From assembly GCA_028292485.1 (NCBI GenBank), contig JAQGMG010000022.1, positions 62,001 through 126,000 of the forward strand: a DNA stretch of 64,000 nt. Reading direction: 5' to 3'. Position 1 is the first letter of the stretch. Each line of letters opens with the position of its first letter. The notes beneath the pieces were generated by a model that made no database searches, was not told the DNA's origin, and saw only the letters and a list, made by a program, of their open reading frames with translations. Below, piece after piece: positions 12,415 through 21,355 of the stretch. This DNA is from Rhodocyclales bacterium (GTDB lineage: Bacteria > Pseudomonadota > Gammaproteobacteria > Burkholderiales > Rhodocyclaceae). A program made the position numbers and the translations under genes.

Positions 12415-13647
12415 ATGCCTGAAACACTCATCAAAGTCGATCTCAACCAGTCTCCGTACGAGAATGAACAAATACATAACCGTTGGCACCCGGACATACC
12501 GATGGCATGCTGGGTAAAACCCGGCGAAGACTTCAAGCTGGAGACCTACGACTGGACCGGCGGCTTCATCAAGAACGACGAGTCCGCCGACGATGTGCGC
12601 GACATCGACCTGACCATCGTGCACTTCCTCTCCGGCCCGGTCGGTGTCGAAGGTGCCGAGCCGGGCGACTTGCTGGTCGTCGACCTGCTCGACATCGGTG
12701 CCAAGGAAGACAGCCTGTGGGGTTTCAACGGCTTCTTCTCGAAGAACAATGGCGGCGGCTTCCTGACCGATCATTTCCCGCAGGCACAGAAATCCATATG
12801 GGATATCAGTGGCCTGTACACACACTCACGCCATGTGCCGGGTGTGAAATTCCCCGGCCTGATTCACCCCGGTCTGATCGGCTGCCTGCCCGACCCCAAG
12901 CTGCTGGAAACGTGGAACACGCGTGAGATGGACTTCATCGCTACCGATCCGGATCGCGTACCGCCGCTGGCAGTACCGCCTTTCGCCAAGACTTCACACG
13001 CAGGTAAAGCCACGGGCGATGTGAAAACCAAGATCGCCGCCGAAGGCGCGCGCACCGTGCCACCGCGCGAACATGGTGGCAACTGCGACATCAAGGATCT
13101 GTCGCGCGGCTCGAAGATCTTCTTTCCCGTCTATGTGAAGGGCGCCGGCCTGTCAGTCGGTGACCTGCACTTCTCGCAGGGCGATGGCGAAATCACCTTC
13201 TGCGGCGCCATCGAAATGGCCGGCTGGGTGCATATGAAGGTGTCGCTCATCAAGGGCGGCATGGAGAAGTACGGCATCAAGAACCCGATCTTCAAACCCA
13301 GCCCGATCACGCCGAACTACAACGACTACCTGATCTTCGAAGGCATCTCGGTCGATGAAGCAGGCAAGCAGTACTACCTCGACGTGCACATCGCTTATCG
13401 CCAGGCTTGCCTGAATGCCATCAACTACATGACCAAGTTCGGCTACACGCCGGCACAGGCGTACTCGATCCTGGGTACGGCGCCGGTGCAGGGGCATATC
13501 AGTGGCGTGGTGGATATTCCGAATGCATGCGCGACCTTGTGGCTGCCGACGCAGATATTCGACTTCGACATCAACCCGTCCGCGGCCGGTCCGGTGAAGT
13601 CGGTGACGACGGATGTGCCGATGCCGCTGTCGCCGGACGTTGTCTAA
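12415..13647 (+). CDS. fmdA: formamidase (FmdA/AmdA family)
   Basis: Hydrolyses formamide to formate and ammonium; related enzymes also act on acetamide. The ATG at 12415 is preceded by AAGGAGGTGTGCG, a near-perfect ribosome site, suggesting strong expression. The 410 residues match the acetamidase/formamidase family length and pattern: HNRWHPDIP near 22, HFLSGPVGVEGAEPGD near 80, FPGLIHPGLIGC, REHGGNCDIKDL and FSQGDGEITFCGA. It lies between the Urt transporter and amiE, so the encoded enzyme would act on the imported substrate. It is not a member of the nitrilase superfamily, unlike its neighbour AmiE. Confidence 0.93.
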   Translation: MPETLIKVDLNQSPYENEQIHNRWHPDIPMACWVKPGEDFKLETYDWTGGFIKNDESADDVRDIDLTIVHFLSGPVGVEGAEPGDLLVVDLLDIGAKEDSLWGFNGFFSKNNGGGFLTDHFPQAQKSIWDISGLYTHSRHVPGVKFPGLIHPGLIGCLPDPKLLETWNTREMDFIATDPDRVPPLAVPPFAKTSHAGKATGDVKTKIAAEGARTVPPREHGGNCDIKDLSRGSKIFFPVYVKGAGLSVGDLHFSQGDGEITFCGAIEMAGWVHMKVSLIKGGMEKYGIKNPIFKPSPITPNYNDYLIFEGISVDEAGKQYYLDVHIAYRQACLNAINYMTKFGYTPAQAYSILGTAPVQGHISGVVDIPNACATLWLPTQIFDFDINPSAAGPVKSVTTDVPMPLSPDVV

Positions 13648-13653
13648 CGATCC

Positions 13654-13738
13654 GTCATTCCCGCGGAAGCGGGAATCCACCTCACAGCACGAGCTGACCA
13701 ATTACATGGAAGTGGATTCCCGCTTTCGCGGGAATGAC
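13654..13738. repeat. dRS3-like repeat pair (inverted)
   Basis: Inverted pair between fmdA and amiE, starting 7 bases after the fmdA stop. The left unit reads CCGCGGAAGCGGG, a one-base variant of the common CCGCGAAAGCGGG. Confidence 0.9.
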
Positions 13739-13785
13739 GGAGTTTGGATTTACCTGAAAATCATTTCACAAGCGAGGTACCCATC

Positions 13786-14829
13786 ATGATTCACGGCGAT
13801 ATTTCCAGCAGCAAAGACACCGTCGGTGTCGCGGTGGTGAACTACAAGATGCCTCGCCTGCACACCAAGGCCGAGGTGCTCGACAACGCACGCGCCATCG
13901 CGCGCATGCTTGAAGGCATGAAGGTCGGCCTGCCCGGCATGGACCTGGCGATCTTCCCCGAGTACAGCACGCACGGCATCATGTACGACAACGCCGAGAT
14001 GTACGAAACGGCGACTACCGTGCCCGGCGCCGAGACCGAAATCTTTGCCGAGGCATGCCGCAGGGCAAAAGTGTGGGGCGTGTTCTCATTGACCGGCGAA
14101 CGCCATGAGCAACACCCGAACAAGGCGCCGTACAACACGCTCATCCTCATGAACGACCAGGGCGAGATCGTGCAGAAATATCGCAAGATCATGCCGTGGA
14201 CACCCATCGAAGGCTGGTACCCCGGCGACACCACTTATGTGACCGAAGGCCCCAAGGGTCTCAAGATCAGCCTGATCATCTGCGACGATGGCAACTACCC
14301 GGAAATCTGGCGTGACTGCGCGATGAAAGGTGCCGAGCTGATCATCCGCTGCCAGGGCTACATGTACCCGGCGAAGGAACAGCAAATCCTCATTTCCAAG
14401 GCGATGGCTTTCGCCAACAACACCTACGTCGCAGTCGCCAATGCTGCGGGCTTTGACGGCGTGTATTCCTACTTCGGCCACTCCGCCATCATAGGCTTCG
14501 ATGGCCGCACGCTCGGCGAATGCGGCGAGGAGGAAATGGGCGTGCAATACGCCGCGCTGTCGAAGAGCCTGATCCGCGATTTCCGCCGCAACGGCCAGTC
14601 CGAAAACCACCTCTTCAAGCTCCTGCACCGCGGCTACACCGGCATGATCAACTCCGGCGAAGGCGACAAGGGCGTGGCCGCATGCCCTTACGATTTCTAC
14701 ACCAAATGGATTGCCGACCCGGAGGCGATGCGCAAACAGGTCGAGGCGCTGACACGCGACACGGTCGGCACCGACGAGGCGCCGATCGCAGGCATCCCGA
14801 ACCAGTCCAGCAAGCTCACATCACTCTGA
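13786..14829 (+). CDS. amiE: aliphatic amidase
   Basis: Cleaves short-chain aliphatic amides such as acetamide or propionamide to acid and ammonium. The ATG at 13786 gives 347 residues and an N-terminus [20 protein letters not shown] that closely matches known AmiE proteins; the frame opens 14 codons earlier, inside the repeat gap. The nitrilase-superfamily triad is intact and numbered as in Pseudomonas AmiE: Glu59 (FPEYS), Lys134 (KYRKI) and Cys166 (ICDDGN). With fmdA upstream and fmdB downstream it completes an amide-degrading set; having two unrelated amidases suggests different chain-length preferences. Confidence 0.96.
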   Translation: MIHGDISSSKDTVGVAVVNYKMPRLHTKAEVLDNARAIARMLEGMKVGLPGMDLAIFPEYSTHGIMYDNAEMYETATTVPGAETEIFAEACRRAKVWGVFSLTGERHEQHPNKAPYNTLILMNDQGEIVQKYRKIMPWTPIEGWYPGDTTYVTEGPKGLKISLIICDDGNYPEIWRDCAMKGAELIIRCQGYMYPAKEQQILISKAMAFANNTYVAVANAAGFDGVYSYFGHSAIIGFDGRTLGECGEEEMGVQYAALSKSLIRDFRRNGQSENHLFKLLHRGYTGMINSGEGDKGVAACPYDFYTKWIADPEAMRKQVEALTRDTVGTDEAPIAGIPNQSSKLTSL

Positions 14830-14845
14830 CATCGGGGAGAAACAC

Positions 14846-15178
14846 ATGCCGACCTACGAATACTCCTGCACGGACTGCGGCGACTTCGATCTCGTGCGCT
14901 CCATCGCAGCGCGCAACGATCCCTGCCAATGCCCGTACTGCGACGCCAGCGCCGAGCGCGTCATGCGCACCACGCCAATGCTGGCCACCATGGCAACCAC
15001 CACACGCACCGCACACGCGACCAATGAACGCGCCAGTCACGAACCGAAGTCGTCCAAGACGCATGTGCATAGCGCCAGCTGTGGCTGCGGTAGCAGCGGC
15101 ATGAAAACCGCGACGGTGAAGGCCGCAGACGGCGCGAAGACCTTCCCCAGCAAGCGGCCGTGGATGATCAGTCACTAG
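14846..15178 (+). CDS. fmdB: FmdB-type zinc-ribbon protein
   Basis: Small protein of the FmdB/CxxC_CxxC_SSSS family, 110 residues, 16 bases after amiE with GGGGAGAAACAC before its ATG. The zinc ribbon is at residues 1-42 with Cys pairs in YSCTDCG and CQCPYCD. FmdB was named as a putative regulator in amide operons, but its biochemical role is not settled. The tail is long and contains a second Cys/His-rich patch (HVHSASCGCGSSG), which could bind metal. It ends the amide cluster. Confidence 0.9.
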   Translation: MPTYEYSCTDCGDFDLVRSIAARNDPCQCPYCDASAERVMRTTPMLATMATTTRTAHATNERASHEPKSSKTHVHSASCGCGSSGMKTATVKAADGAKTFPSKRPWMISH

Positions 15179-15556
15179 GGCTGGTGACGCGTCAATCGAC
15201 GCATGCTTCGACTTCGCTGCGCTACGCTCAGCACGAACGGGTAGATGACGTGGATTTGGATTCGACACACGTCGCACCTCACACATTCCGTTCGCCCTGA
15301 GCGTAGCGCAGCGAAGTCGAAGGGATGCAAGGATCCACCGCATCGCGTAACACCCGTGTCGCCCGGCGACAAGCTCCGTAGCTCAAGCACCGCGCTCCAC
15401 TGTCTCCCATCTCGTCCTGCTTGCATCCGGACGCCTCCTCTCAGCCCCCATCGGTATCCCGGTTTCGGCCCCCTCTTCGACCCACATATAAACTCCTATA
15501 CTGTCGCGCGCGGCCGAATCATTTCGTCAGCCAGGGTCGGGACAAGAGGAAAAGCA
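15179..15556. other. repeat-rich gap between fmdB and the TIR gene
   Basis: A 378-base gap. About a third is a dispersed inverted repeat (15201-15328). The rest has no family-like open frame. The promoter of the TIR gene should lie in the last about 150 bases, where the sequence becomes more AT-rich (CCCACATATAAACTCCTATACT, near 15481-15502), but a -35/-10 pair is not certain. Confidence 0.5.
15201..15328. repeat. dispersed inverted repeat (CCGTTCG...CTGAGCGTA type)
   Basis: Left arm CTTCGACTTCGCTGCGCTAC...CGAACGG and right arm CCGTTCGCCCTGAGCGTAGC...GAAGTCGAAG, separated by about 47 bases. Same family as 6673-6770 and 21495-21616 but in the opposite arm order. Confidence 0.8.
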
Positions 15557-16384
15557 ATGAAGGTATTCATCAGTTGGTCGGGACCACTGAGCAGGCGGTT
15601 TGGCGAAGCACTTCGGGAATGGCTTCCCGGTGTGGTGCAACTCGTGACGCCCTACTTCACGCCTTCCGACATCGAGAAGGGTGCGCGCTGGTCAGCAGAG
15701 ATTGCCAAGGAACTGTCTGAAGCACAGATCGGCATACTCTGCATAACGCGGGAGAACCTGCACAGTGACTGGATACTTTTCGAAGCAGGCGCGCTATCGA
15801 AGAGCCTAGAAAAATCCCATGTCTGCCCGATCCTGTTTGGCATAACGAATACCGATCTCTCGGGCCCCCTGAAGCAGTTCCAGACCACCGAGTTCGAGAA
15901 AGTCGAATTCCATAAGCTGATCGGGCTGATCAACAGCCGGCTCGGCGATCAGAAGCTGCCGCCGAAAACCCTCGATAACGTTTTCGAGAAATGGTGGCCG
16001 GATCTGGAAAAACGCGTTCAGGCAATTCTCGCGGACGTGCGCGAGCCGGAAGAGCCCATCCGCTCGGATCGCGACATTCTCGAAGAGATCTTGCAGATCA
16101 ACAGGCTGGGCGCGCGAAGATCGCGGTCCGCAGGCCTGTCACCGGGTGTAGTGCATGATCTGCTGGAGAAGTACATCGCCCTGCACGACGAGCAGGTCAA
16201 CGAGGACGGCGGATACCAGAGTACGCTGGACTCCTTGCAGCAGATGCATCGCGCGGTCTCTCATATCGTTTCCAGATACGCTGGCTCTTCGGACGAAATG
16301 GACAAGCTCATCAGCCGCTTCAAGCGGCTCTCGTACAAGACCCGCTACGAAGACGAGGAAGATGACGCTGACGGTGTGTTCTAG
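15557..16384 (+). CDS. TIR-domain protein
   Basis: Soluble protein of 275 residues from ATG 15557 (AGAGGAAAAGCA upstream); the longer open frame starting in the repeats is not coding. Residues 1-155 form a TIR-like fold: MKVFISWSG strand at the start, SDIEKGARWSAEIAKEL, and LHSDWILFEAGALS, where Glu76 matches the position of the catalytic Glu of TIR NADases. Residues 156-275 are helical and charged with an acidic C-terminus, and match no domain I know. Bacterial TIR proteins of this kind often act in anti-phage or toxin systems, but there is no sensor or partner gene next to it. No hint links it to the flanking amide genes. Confidence 0.8.
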   Translation: MKVFISWSGPLSRRFGEALREWLPGVVQLVTPYFTPSDIEKGARWSAEIAKELSEAQIGILCITRENLHSDWILFEAGALSKSLEKSHVCPILFGITNTDLSGPLKQFQTTEFEKVEFHKLIGLINSRLGDQKLPPKTLDNVFEKWWPDLEKRVQAILADVREPEEPIRSDRDILEEILQINRLGARRSRSAGLSPGVVHDLLEKYIALHDEQVNEDGGYQSTLDSLQQMHRAVSHIVSRYAGSSDEMDKLISRFKRLSYKTRYEDEEDDADGVF

Positions 16385-16457
16385 ATCACTGCATGTGGTG
16401 ATCCCGCTATTTGCATGAACGCTGTCGCGAAACACGACATCACGAGGACCCGCGACG

Positions 16458-17234
16458 ATGTGCCAACTGCTCGGCATGAACTGCAATACCCCCACCGATA
16501 TCGTCTTCTCGTTCGAGGGCTTCCACCGCCGTGGCGGCCTTACCGACGAGCATGCCGATGGCTGGGGCATCGCCTTCTTCGAGGATGACGGTTGCCGCGT
16601 CTTCCTCGACTACCTGCCCTCGGCCCGCTCGCCTGTCGCCGAGCTGGTACGCAACTATCCGATCAAGAGCCGCAACGTCATTGCCCATATCCGCAAAGCA
16701 ACACAGGGCAAGGTCAGCCTCGCCAATACGCACCCGTTTCGCCGCGAGCTGTGGGGGCAGGACTGGCTGTTTGCGCACAATGGCAACCTTGTCGATCTGC
16801 CCGAGTCATTTGCCTGCACACATGGCAGCCGATTTCAACGCGTAGGCACCACCGACAGCGAACAGGCTTTCTGCTGGATGCTCAACCGGCTCGCCGAGCA
16901 ATTCACCCGTGCACCCGATCTGGCGACGCTCACCACCGCCGTGCGCGCCCTGACGGCCGAACTGGCCGGCCACGGCACGTTCAACTTTCTGCTCTCCAAC
17001 GGCACGGCGCTGTTCGCCCATTGCAGCACCCACCTTTACTACGTGCTGCGCCGCGCGCCGTTCAACACCGCACATCTGGCCGATGCCGATGTCACGGTCG
17101 ACTTCGCGCAGGTCACCACGCCAGACGATCGCGTCGCCGTCATTGCCACCCAACCGCTCACCGACAACGAGCAATGGACGCCAATGACCACAGGTCAGCT
17201 ACTGGTGTTTGCCGACGGCGCGCTTGCCGGCTGA
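16458..17234 (+). CDS. class II glutamine amidotransferase (YafJ-like)
   Basis: Ntn-type amidotransferase domain protein, 258 residues from ATG 16458. Cys2 after the initiator Met is the expected nucleophile (MCQLLGMNC). Other family features are RGGLTDEHADGWGIAFF, AHIRKATQGKVSLANTHPF and LFAHNGNL. The standalone YafJ family has no proven reaction; related EgtC hydrolyses a gamma-glutamyl bond in ergothioneine synthesis, but no egt genes are in view. It stands alone on the plus strand with a 223-base gap before the next transporter. Confidence 0.9.
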   Translation: MCQLLGMNCNTPTDIVFSFEGFHRRGGLTDEHADGWGIAFFEDDGCRVFLDYLPSARSPVAELVRNYPIKSRNVIAHIRKATQGKVSLANTHPFRRELWGQDWLFAHNGNLVDLPESFACTHGSRFQRVGTTDSEQAFCWMLNRLAEQFTRAPDLATLTTAVRALTAELAGHGTFNFLLSNGTALFAHCSTHLYYVLRRAPFNTAHLADADVTVDFAQVTTPDDRVAVIATQPLTDNEQWTPMTTGQLLVFADGALAG

Positions 17235-17457
17235 GCCCGGCAACGGCACGATCCGCCCGATTGCGCTTGCTACACTGAAGGCCGTCGTCCCCCATAGGCA
17301 ATATTTGTTTTTCGCGCTGTAAGGGTAATCAATTATGGCGATGGAATGAATCAGGGGCGATCCTTTACGCCTGTCGCCCGCGCCTGATTTGCGGTCGATC
17401 AATGCGCTGCGCTCACAGCCCCGCATTCATTGTCGGTTGTCAAAGGCGGTACCGAAT

Positions 17458-18234
17458 TTGAGTGCAAACGATCCCATCCTCGAAACCTTGAACCTCGTCA
17501 AAGAGTTCAAGGGCTTCATCGCGGTCAACGGCGTTTCCCTCAAGCTCAGGCGCGGCAGCATTCATGCGCTCATCGGCCCCAATGGCGCGGGCAAGACCAC
17601 CATCTTCAACCTGCTCACCAAGTTTCTGCCGCCCAGCTCGGGCGCGATCCTCTTCAACGGTATCGACATCACCAACGAGCGGCCGGCGCAAACAGCGCGG
17701 CGCGGCATCGTACGCTCCTTCCAGATTTCCGCCGTGTTCCCGCACATGACAGTGCTCGAGAACGTGCGCATCGCCCTGCAGCGCAAGCGCGGCGACTCCT
17801 TCCATTTCTGGAAGCCTGAAAGCACGCTGACGCAGCTCAATGAACGGGCCATGCAACTGCTCGAAGAAGTCGACCTGCAGACTTACGCCGACTCGCTCAC
17901 CGTCGAGCTGCCGTATGGCCGCAAGCGCGCGCTGGAACTCGCCACCACGCTGGCCATGGACCCCGAACTGATGCTGCTCGACGAGCCCACACAAGGCATG
18001 GGTCACGAGGACGTGCATCGCGTCACCGAGATGATCCGCAAGGTCGCGGCCAATCGCACCATCCTCATGGTCGAGCACAATATGAGCGTGGTCTCGTCCA
18101 TCGCCGACACCATCACCGTCATGCAGCGTGGCGCGGTCATCGCCGAAGGGCCGTACGCCGAAGTCTCGGCCAACCCGCTGGTGGTCGAAGCCTATATGGG
18201 CACCACCGAAACGGTCTTGCAGGGAGCACATTGA
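17458..18234 (+). CDS. branched-chain-amino-acid-type ABC transporter ATPase (LivG-like)
   Basis: First ATPase of a second HAAT-family importer. The likely start is TTG 17458 with AAGGCGG about ten bases upstream, giving 258 residues; an upstream TTG at 17389 adds 23 residues unlike the family. Walker A GPNGAGKTT (about 44), Q-loop SFQIS, signature LPYGRKRALELA in place of LSGGQ, as in many LivG proteins, and Walker B LMLLDEPTQGM are present. Its stop overlaps the next start by one base. Substrate unknown; the binding protein is LivK-like but distinct from UrtA. Confidence 0.88.
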   Translation: MSANDPILETLNLVKEFKGFIAVNGVSLKLRRGSIHALIGPNGAGKTTIFNLLTKFLPPSSGAILFNGIDITNERPAQTARRGIVRSFQISAVFPHMTVLENVRIALQRKRGDSFHFWKPESTLTQLNERAMQLLEEVDLQTYADSLTVELPYGRKRALELATTLAMDPELMLLDEPTQGMGHEDVHRVTEMIRKVAANRTILMVEHNMSVVSSIADTITVMQRGAVIAEGPYAEVSANPLVVEAYMGTTETVLQGAH

Positions 18235-18968
18235 TGGCCCCTGCGATGGAAAGCGTCGTCAGCATTCGAGGCCTCAACGCCTGGTACGGCGAGTCGCACA
18301 TACTGCATGGCGTTGACCTCGACGTGCGCAAGGGCGAAGTCGTCACCCTGCTCGGCCGCAACGGCGCGGGTCGCACCACGACGCTGCGCGCCATGATGGG
18401 CCTGACCGGCGCGCGTACCGGCTCGATCAATGTGAATGGCATGGAGACCATCCAGTTCGCGCCGCACCGCGTCGCACGACTCGGCATCGGTTACTGTCCC
18501 GAAGAACGCGGCATCTTCGCCAGCCTCACCGCCGAAGAAAACCTGATGCTGCCGCCAAGGCTCTCCAGCAGCGTAGGCGGCGAGCCGGTGCAGGCGATGT
18601 CCGTCGCCGAGATATACGCCATGTTCCCCAACCTGCAGGAGCGTGCCCACAGCCCCGGCACGCGACTGTCCGGTGGCGAACAACAGATGCTTGCCGTCGC
18701 GCGCATCCTGCGCACTGGCGCCCGTCTGCTGCTGCTCGACGAGATTTCCGAAGGCCTCGCACCTGTCATCGTGCAGAAGCTTGCCGAAGTCATCCTCACG
18801 CTCAAGCGGTCTGGCTACACCATCCTGCTCGTCGAACAGAACTTCCGCTTCGCCGCGCCGCTCGCCGACCGCTTCTACGTCATGGAGCACGGCAAGGTCG
18901 TACTGGAATTCGCGCAGGCGCAATTGCCTGCACACATGAATACGCTGAATGAATTGCTGGGGGTTTGA
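18234..18968 (+). CDS. branched-chain-amino-acid-type ABC transporter ATPase (LivF-like), Walker A Lys replaced by Arg
   Basis: Second ATPase, 244 residues, its ATG overlapping the TGA of the previous gene (ATGA), so coupled translation is expected. Signature LSGGEQQMLAVARIL, Walker B LLLLDEISEGLAP, a D-E-I variant, and H-loop replaced by LLVEQNF, as is usual for LivF. The P-loop reads GRNGAGRTTT, with Arg47 where nearly all ABC ATPases have Lys. The Arg form does recur in some LivF-like proteins, so it may be tolerated rather than inactivating. The partner LivG-like subunit keeps the Lys. Confidence 0.9.
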   Translation: MAPAMESVVSIRGLNAWYGESHILHGVDLDVRKGEVVTLLGRNGAGRTTTLRAMMGLTGARTGSINVNGMETIQFAPHRVARLGIGYCPEERGIFASLTAEENLMLPPRLSSSVGGEPVQAMSVAEIYAMFPNLQERAHSPGTRLSGGEQQMLAVARILRTGARLLLLDEISEGLAPVIVQKLAEVILTLKRSGYTILLVEQNFRFAAPLADRFYVMEHGKVVLEFAQAQLPAHMNTLNELLGV

Positions 18969-18991
18969 AACCGAAAGAACCACACCCCCCC

Positions 18992-19017
18992 GTCATTCCC
19001 GCGAAAGCGGGAATGAC
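18992..19017. repeat. dRS3-like palindrome, single unit
   Basis: GTCATTCCCGCGAAAGCGGGAATGAC between the LivF-like gene and the binding-protein gene; identical to the unit at 8235-8260. Confidence 0.9.
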
Positions 19018-19087
19018 GAAACCAGGCAGAAACATTTTTCTGAAGCCCCCGTGGTCACAACGACCAAACGCAACAAAGGAGCCCGTC

Positions 19088-20314
19088 ATGAAACTGAAAG
19101 CCCTTAGTGTCCATATTCGTGTCGCCCTCACCGCCGCACTGCCCCTCGCATTCTGCATAGGCACCGCCCAGGCGCAGGTTTCCGGCACCAGCGTAAAGAT
19201 CGGTTTCATCACCGACATGTCCGGGCTCTATGCCGATCTCGATGGCCCCGGTGGCGCCGAAGCGATCCGCATGGCCATCGCCGACTTCGGCGGTACCGTC
19301 CTCGGCAAGAAGATCGAACTCATCTCCGCCGACCACCAGAACAAACCCGACGTGGCCGCCTCCGTGGCGCGTGAGTGGATCGACCAGCAAGGCGTCGACA
19401 TGGTCATCGGCGGCACCAACTCCGGCGCCGGCATCGCCATGGCAAAAGTCGCCGGCGAAAAAAAACGCCCTTACTTCAACATCGGTGCCGGCTCGACGCG
19501 GCTCACCAATGAAGACTGCACGCCCTACACCGTGCACTACGCCTACGACACCGCCGCGCTCGCCAATGTCACGGGTTCTGCAGTCGTCAAGGGTGGCGGC
19601 AAGTCCTGGTACTTCCTCACCGCCGACTACGCCTTCGGTCAATCGCTGGAGCAGGACACGGCAGCCGTCGTGAAAGCCTCTGGCGGCACCGTCGTCGGCA
19701 CCGTGAAACATCCATTGTCGGCCTCCGATTTCTCGTCGTTCATGCTGCAGGCACAGGCCTCCAAAGCGCAAGTGCTCGGCCTCGCCAACGCGGGCGGTGA
19801 CCTGATCAATTCGGTCAAGGCCGCGCGTGAATTCGGCGTCACCAAGACCATGAAACTCGCTGGCCTGCTGGTCTTCATCACCGATGTGCACAGCCTCGGC
19901 CTGCAAGCCACGCAGGGCATGCAACTCACCGACGGCTGGTACTGGGATTCCAGCCCTGAAACACGCGCCTGGTCGAAGCGCTTCTTCGAGAAAATGAAGA
20001 AGATGCCATCGATGGCGCAGGCCGCCGACTACTCCGTGACATTGACATACCTGAACGCAGTCAAGGCCGCCGGCACCGACGACGCGGACAAGGTCATGAC
20101 CCAGCTGAAGAAGGCGAAGATCAACGACGTCTTCGCCAAGAACGGCTACATCCGCCAGGACGGCCGCATGATCCACGAGATGTACCTGCTCGAAGTGAAA
20201 AAACCGGAAGAGTCCAAGTACCCATGGGACTACTACAAGGTCGTCGCCAAGGTGCCGGGGGAGCAGGCGTTCCAGTCGCTGGAGAAGTCGACTTGTCCGT
20301 TTATCAAGAAGTGA
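19088..20314 (+). CDS. branched-chain-amino-acid-type ABC transporter substrate-binding protein
   Basis: Periplasmic type I solute-binding protein, 408 residues, ATG 19088 with AAAGGAGCCCGTC upstream. The signal peptide ends near AQA (residues 25-27). The mature part starts VSGTSVKIGFITDMSGLYAD and carries GTNSGAGIAMAKVA and FLTADYAFGQSLEQDT, which fit the LivK-like periplasmic-binding-protein family. The last residues hold a Cys (STCPFIKK). The ligand cannot be read from the sequence. Gene order ATPase-ATPase-binding protein-permease-permease differs from the urt operon, so the two systems arose separately rather than by local duplication. Confidence 0.9.
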   Translation: MKLKALSVHIRVALTAALPLAFCIGTAQAQVSGTSVKIGFITDMSGLYADLDGPGGAEAIRMAIADFGGTVLGKKIELISADHQNKPDVAASVAREWIDQQGVDMVIGGTNSGAGIAMAKVAGEKKRPYFNIGAGSTRLTNEDCTPYTVHYAYDTAALANVTGSAVVKGGGKSWYFLTADYAFGQSLEQDTAAVVKASGGTVVGTVKHPLSASDFSSFMLQAQASKAQVLGLANAGGDLINSVKAAREFGVTKTMKLAGLLVFITDVHSLGLQATQGMQLTDGWYWDSSPETRAWSKRFFEKMKKMPSMAQAADYSVTLTYLNAVKAAGTDDADKVMTQLKKAKINDVFAKNGYIRQDGRMIHEMYLLEVKKPEESKYPWDYYKVVAKVPGEQAFQSLEKSTCPFIKK

Positions 20315-20323
20315 TTCATCCCC

Positions 20324-20407
20324 GTCATTCCCGCGAAAGCGGGAATCCACCTCCACGGTAAGCAGGTTCATCACATGGAAGTGGGTTCCCGCTTTCGCGG
20401 GAACGAC
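20324..20407. repeat. dRS3-like repeat pair (inverted)
   Basis: Inverted pair with short loop in the gap before the LivH-like permease, starting 9 bases after the binding-protein stop. The right arm has two changes (GTGGGTTCCC and GGGAACGAC). Confidence 0.88.
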
Positions 20408-20427
20408 GGCCAGACAATGACAAACCC

Positions 20428-21312
20428 ATGAACCCCTTCGACATCCCCATCCAGGCACTCCTCGGTCAGCTCCTGATCGGGCTCGTCAATGGCTCCTTCT
20501 ACGCCATGCTCAGCCTGGGCCTCGCCGTCATCTTCGGCCTGCTGGGCATCGTCAACTTCGCCCACGGCGCGCTGTACATGATGGGTGCATTCGGCGCATG
20601 GATCCTGATGGACAGGTTCGGCCTCAACTACTGGTACGCCCTGTTGCTTGTACCGTTAATGATCGGTGCCCTCGGCGTCGTCATCGAACGCATCTTTCTA
20701 AAGCGCCTCTACAAGCTCGACCCGCTCTACGGCCTGCTGCTGACCTTCGGCCTCGCCCTCATCGCCGAAGGCATCTTCCGCGATCAATACGGCGTCTCCG
20801 GCCAGTCCTACAACGTGCCCGATGCCTTGCAGGGCGCCACCGATCTGGGCTTCATGGTGCTGCCCAACTACCGCGCCTGGGTCGTGCTCGCCTCGCTCAG
20901 CACCTGCCTTGGCACCTGGTTCGTCATCGAGCGCACCCGCCTCGGCGCCACACTGCGCGCCGCCACCGAGAACCCGCAAATGGTGCAGGCCTTCGGCATC
21001 AACGTGCCCGTCATGGTGATGCTCACGTACGGTGCCGGCGCCGCGCTCGCAGCACTGGCCGGCGTGCTCGCCGCGCCCGTCATCCAGGTCACGCCGCTGA
21101 TGGGCTCCAACATCATCATCGTCGTCTTCGCCGTGGTCGTCATCGGCGGCATGGGCTCCATCCTCGGCTCGGTGCTCACCGGCCTCGCCCTCGGTCTCAT
21201 CGAAGGCCTCACCCGCGTCATCTACCCCGAGGCCTCCAACATCGTCGTCTTCGTCATCATGGCCATCGTCCTTGTTTTGCGCCCTGCGGGCCTGTTCGGC
21301 AAGGAGCACTGA
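20428..21312 (+). CDS. branched-chain-amino-acid-type ABC transporter permease (LivH-like)
   Basis: Inner-membrane permease of 294 residues, the usual LivH size. About eight helices; family motifs GLVNGSFYAMLSLGLAVIFG near 20, GIVNFAHGALYMMGA near 45 and VVVIGGMGSILGSVLTGLALG near 235. The ATG at 20428 lies 21 bases after the repeat and has only a weak ribosome site (ACAATGACAAACCC), so translation may be less efficient than that of the binding protein. Confidence 0.92.
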   Translation: MNPFDIPIQALLGQLLIGLVNGSFYAMLSLGLAVIFGLLGIVNFAHGALYMMGAFGAWILMDRFGLNYWYALLLVPLMIGALGVVIERIFLKRLYKLDPLYGLLLTFGLALIAEGIFRDQYGVSGQSYNVPDALQGATDLGFMVLPNYRAWVVLASLSTCLGTWFVIERTRLGATLRAATENPQMVQAFGINVPVMVMLTYGAGAALAALAGVLAAPVIQVTPLMGSNIIIVVFAVVVIGGMGSILGSVLTGLALGLIEGLTRVIYPEASNIVVFVIMAIVLVLRPAGLFGKEH

Positions 21313-21355
21313 CATGACGCGCATTTACTTAGGAAATTCGCTACAAGCGAAGTTC

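Noticed and set aside
8235-20407. Regularly placed palindromes considered as a CRISPR array
   Set aside because: Copies are kilobases apart, lie between genes, and have no spacer-repeat spacing; no cas genes are seen.
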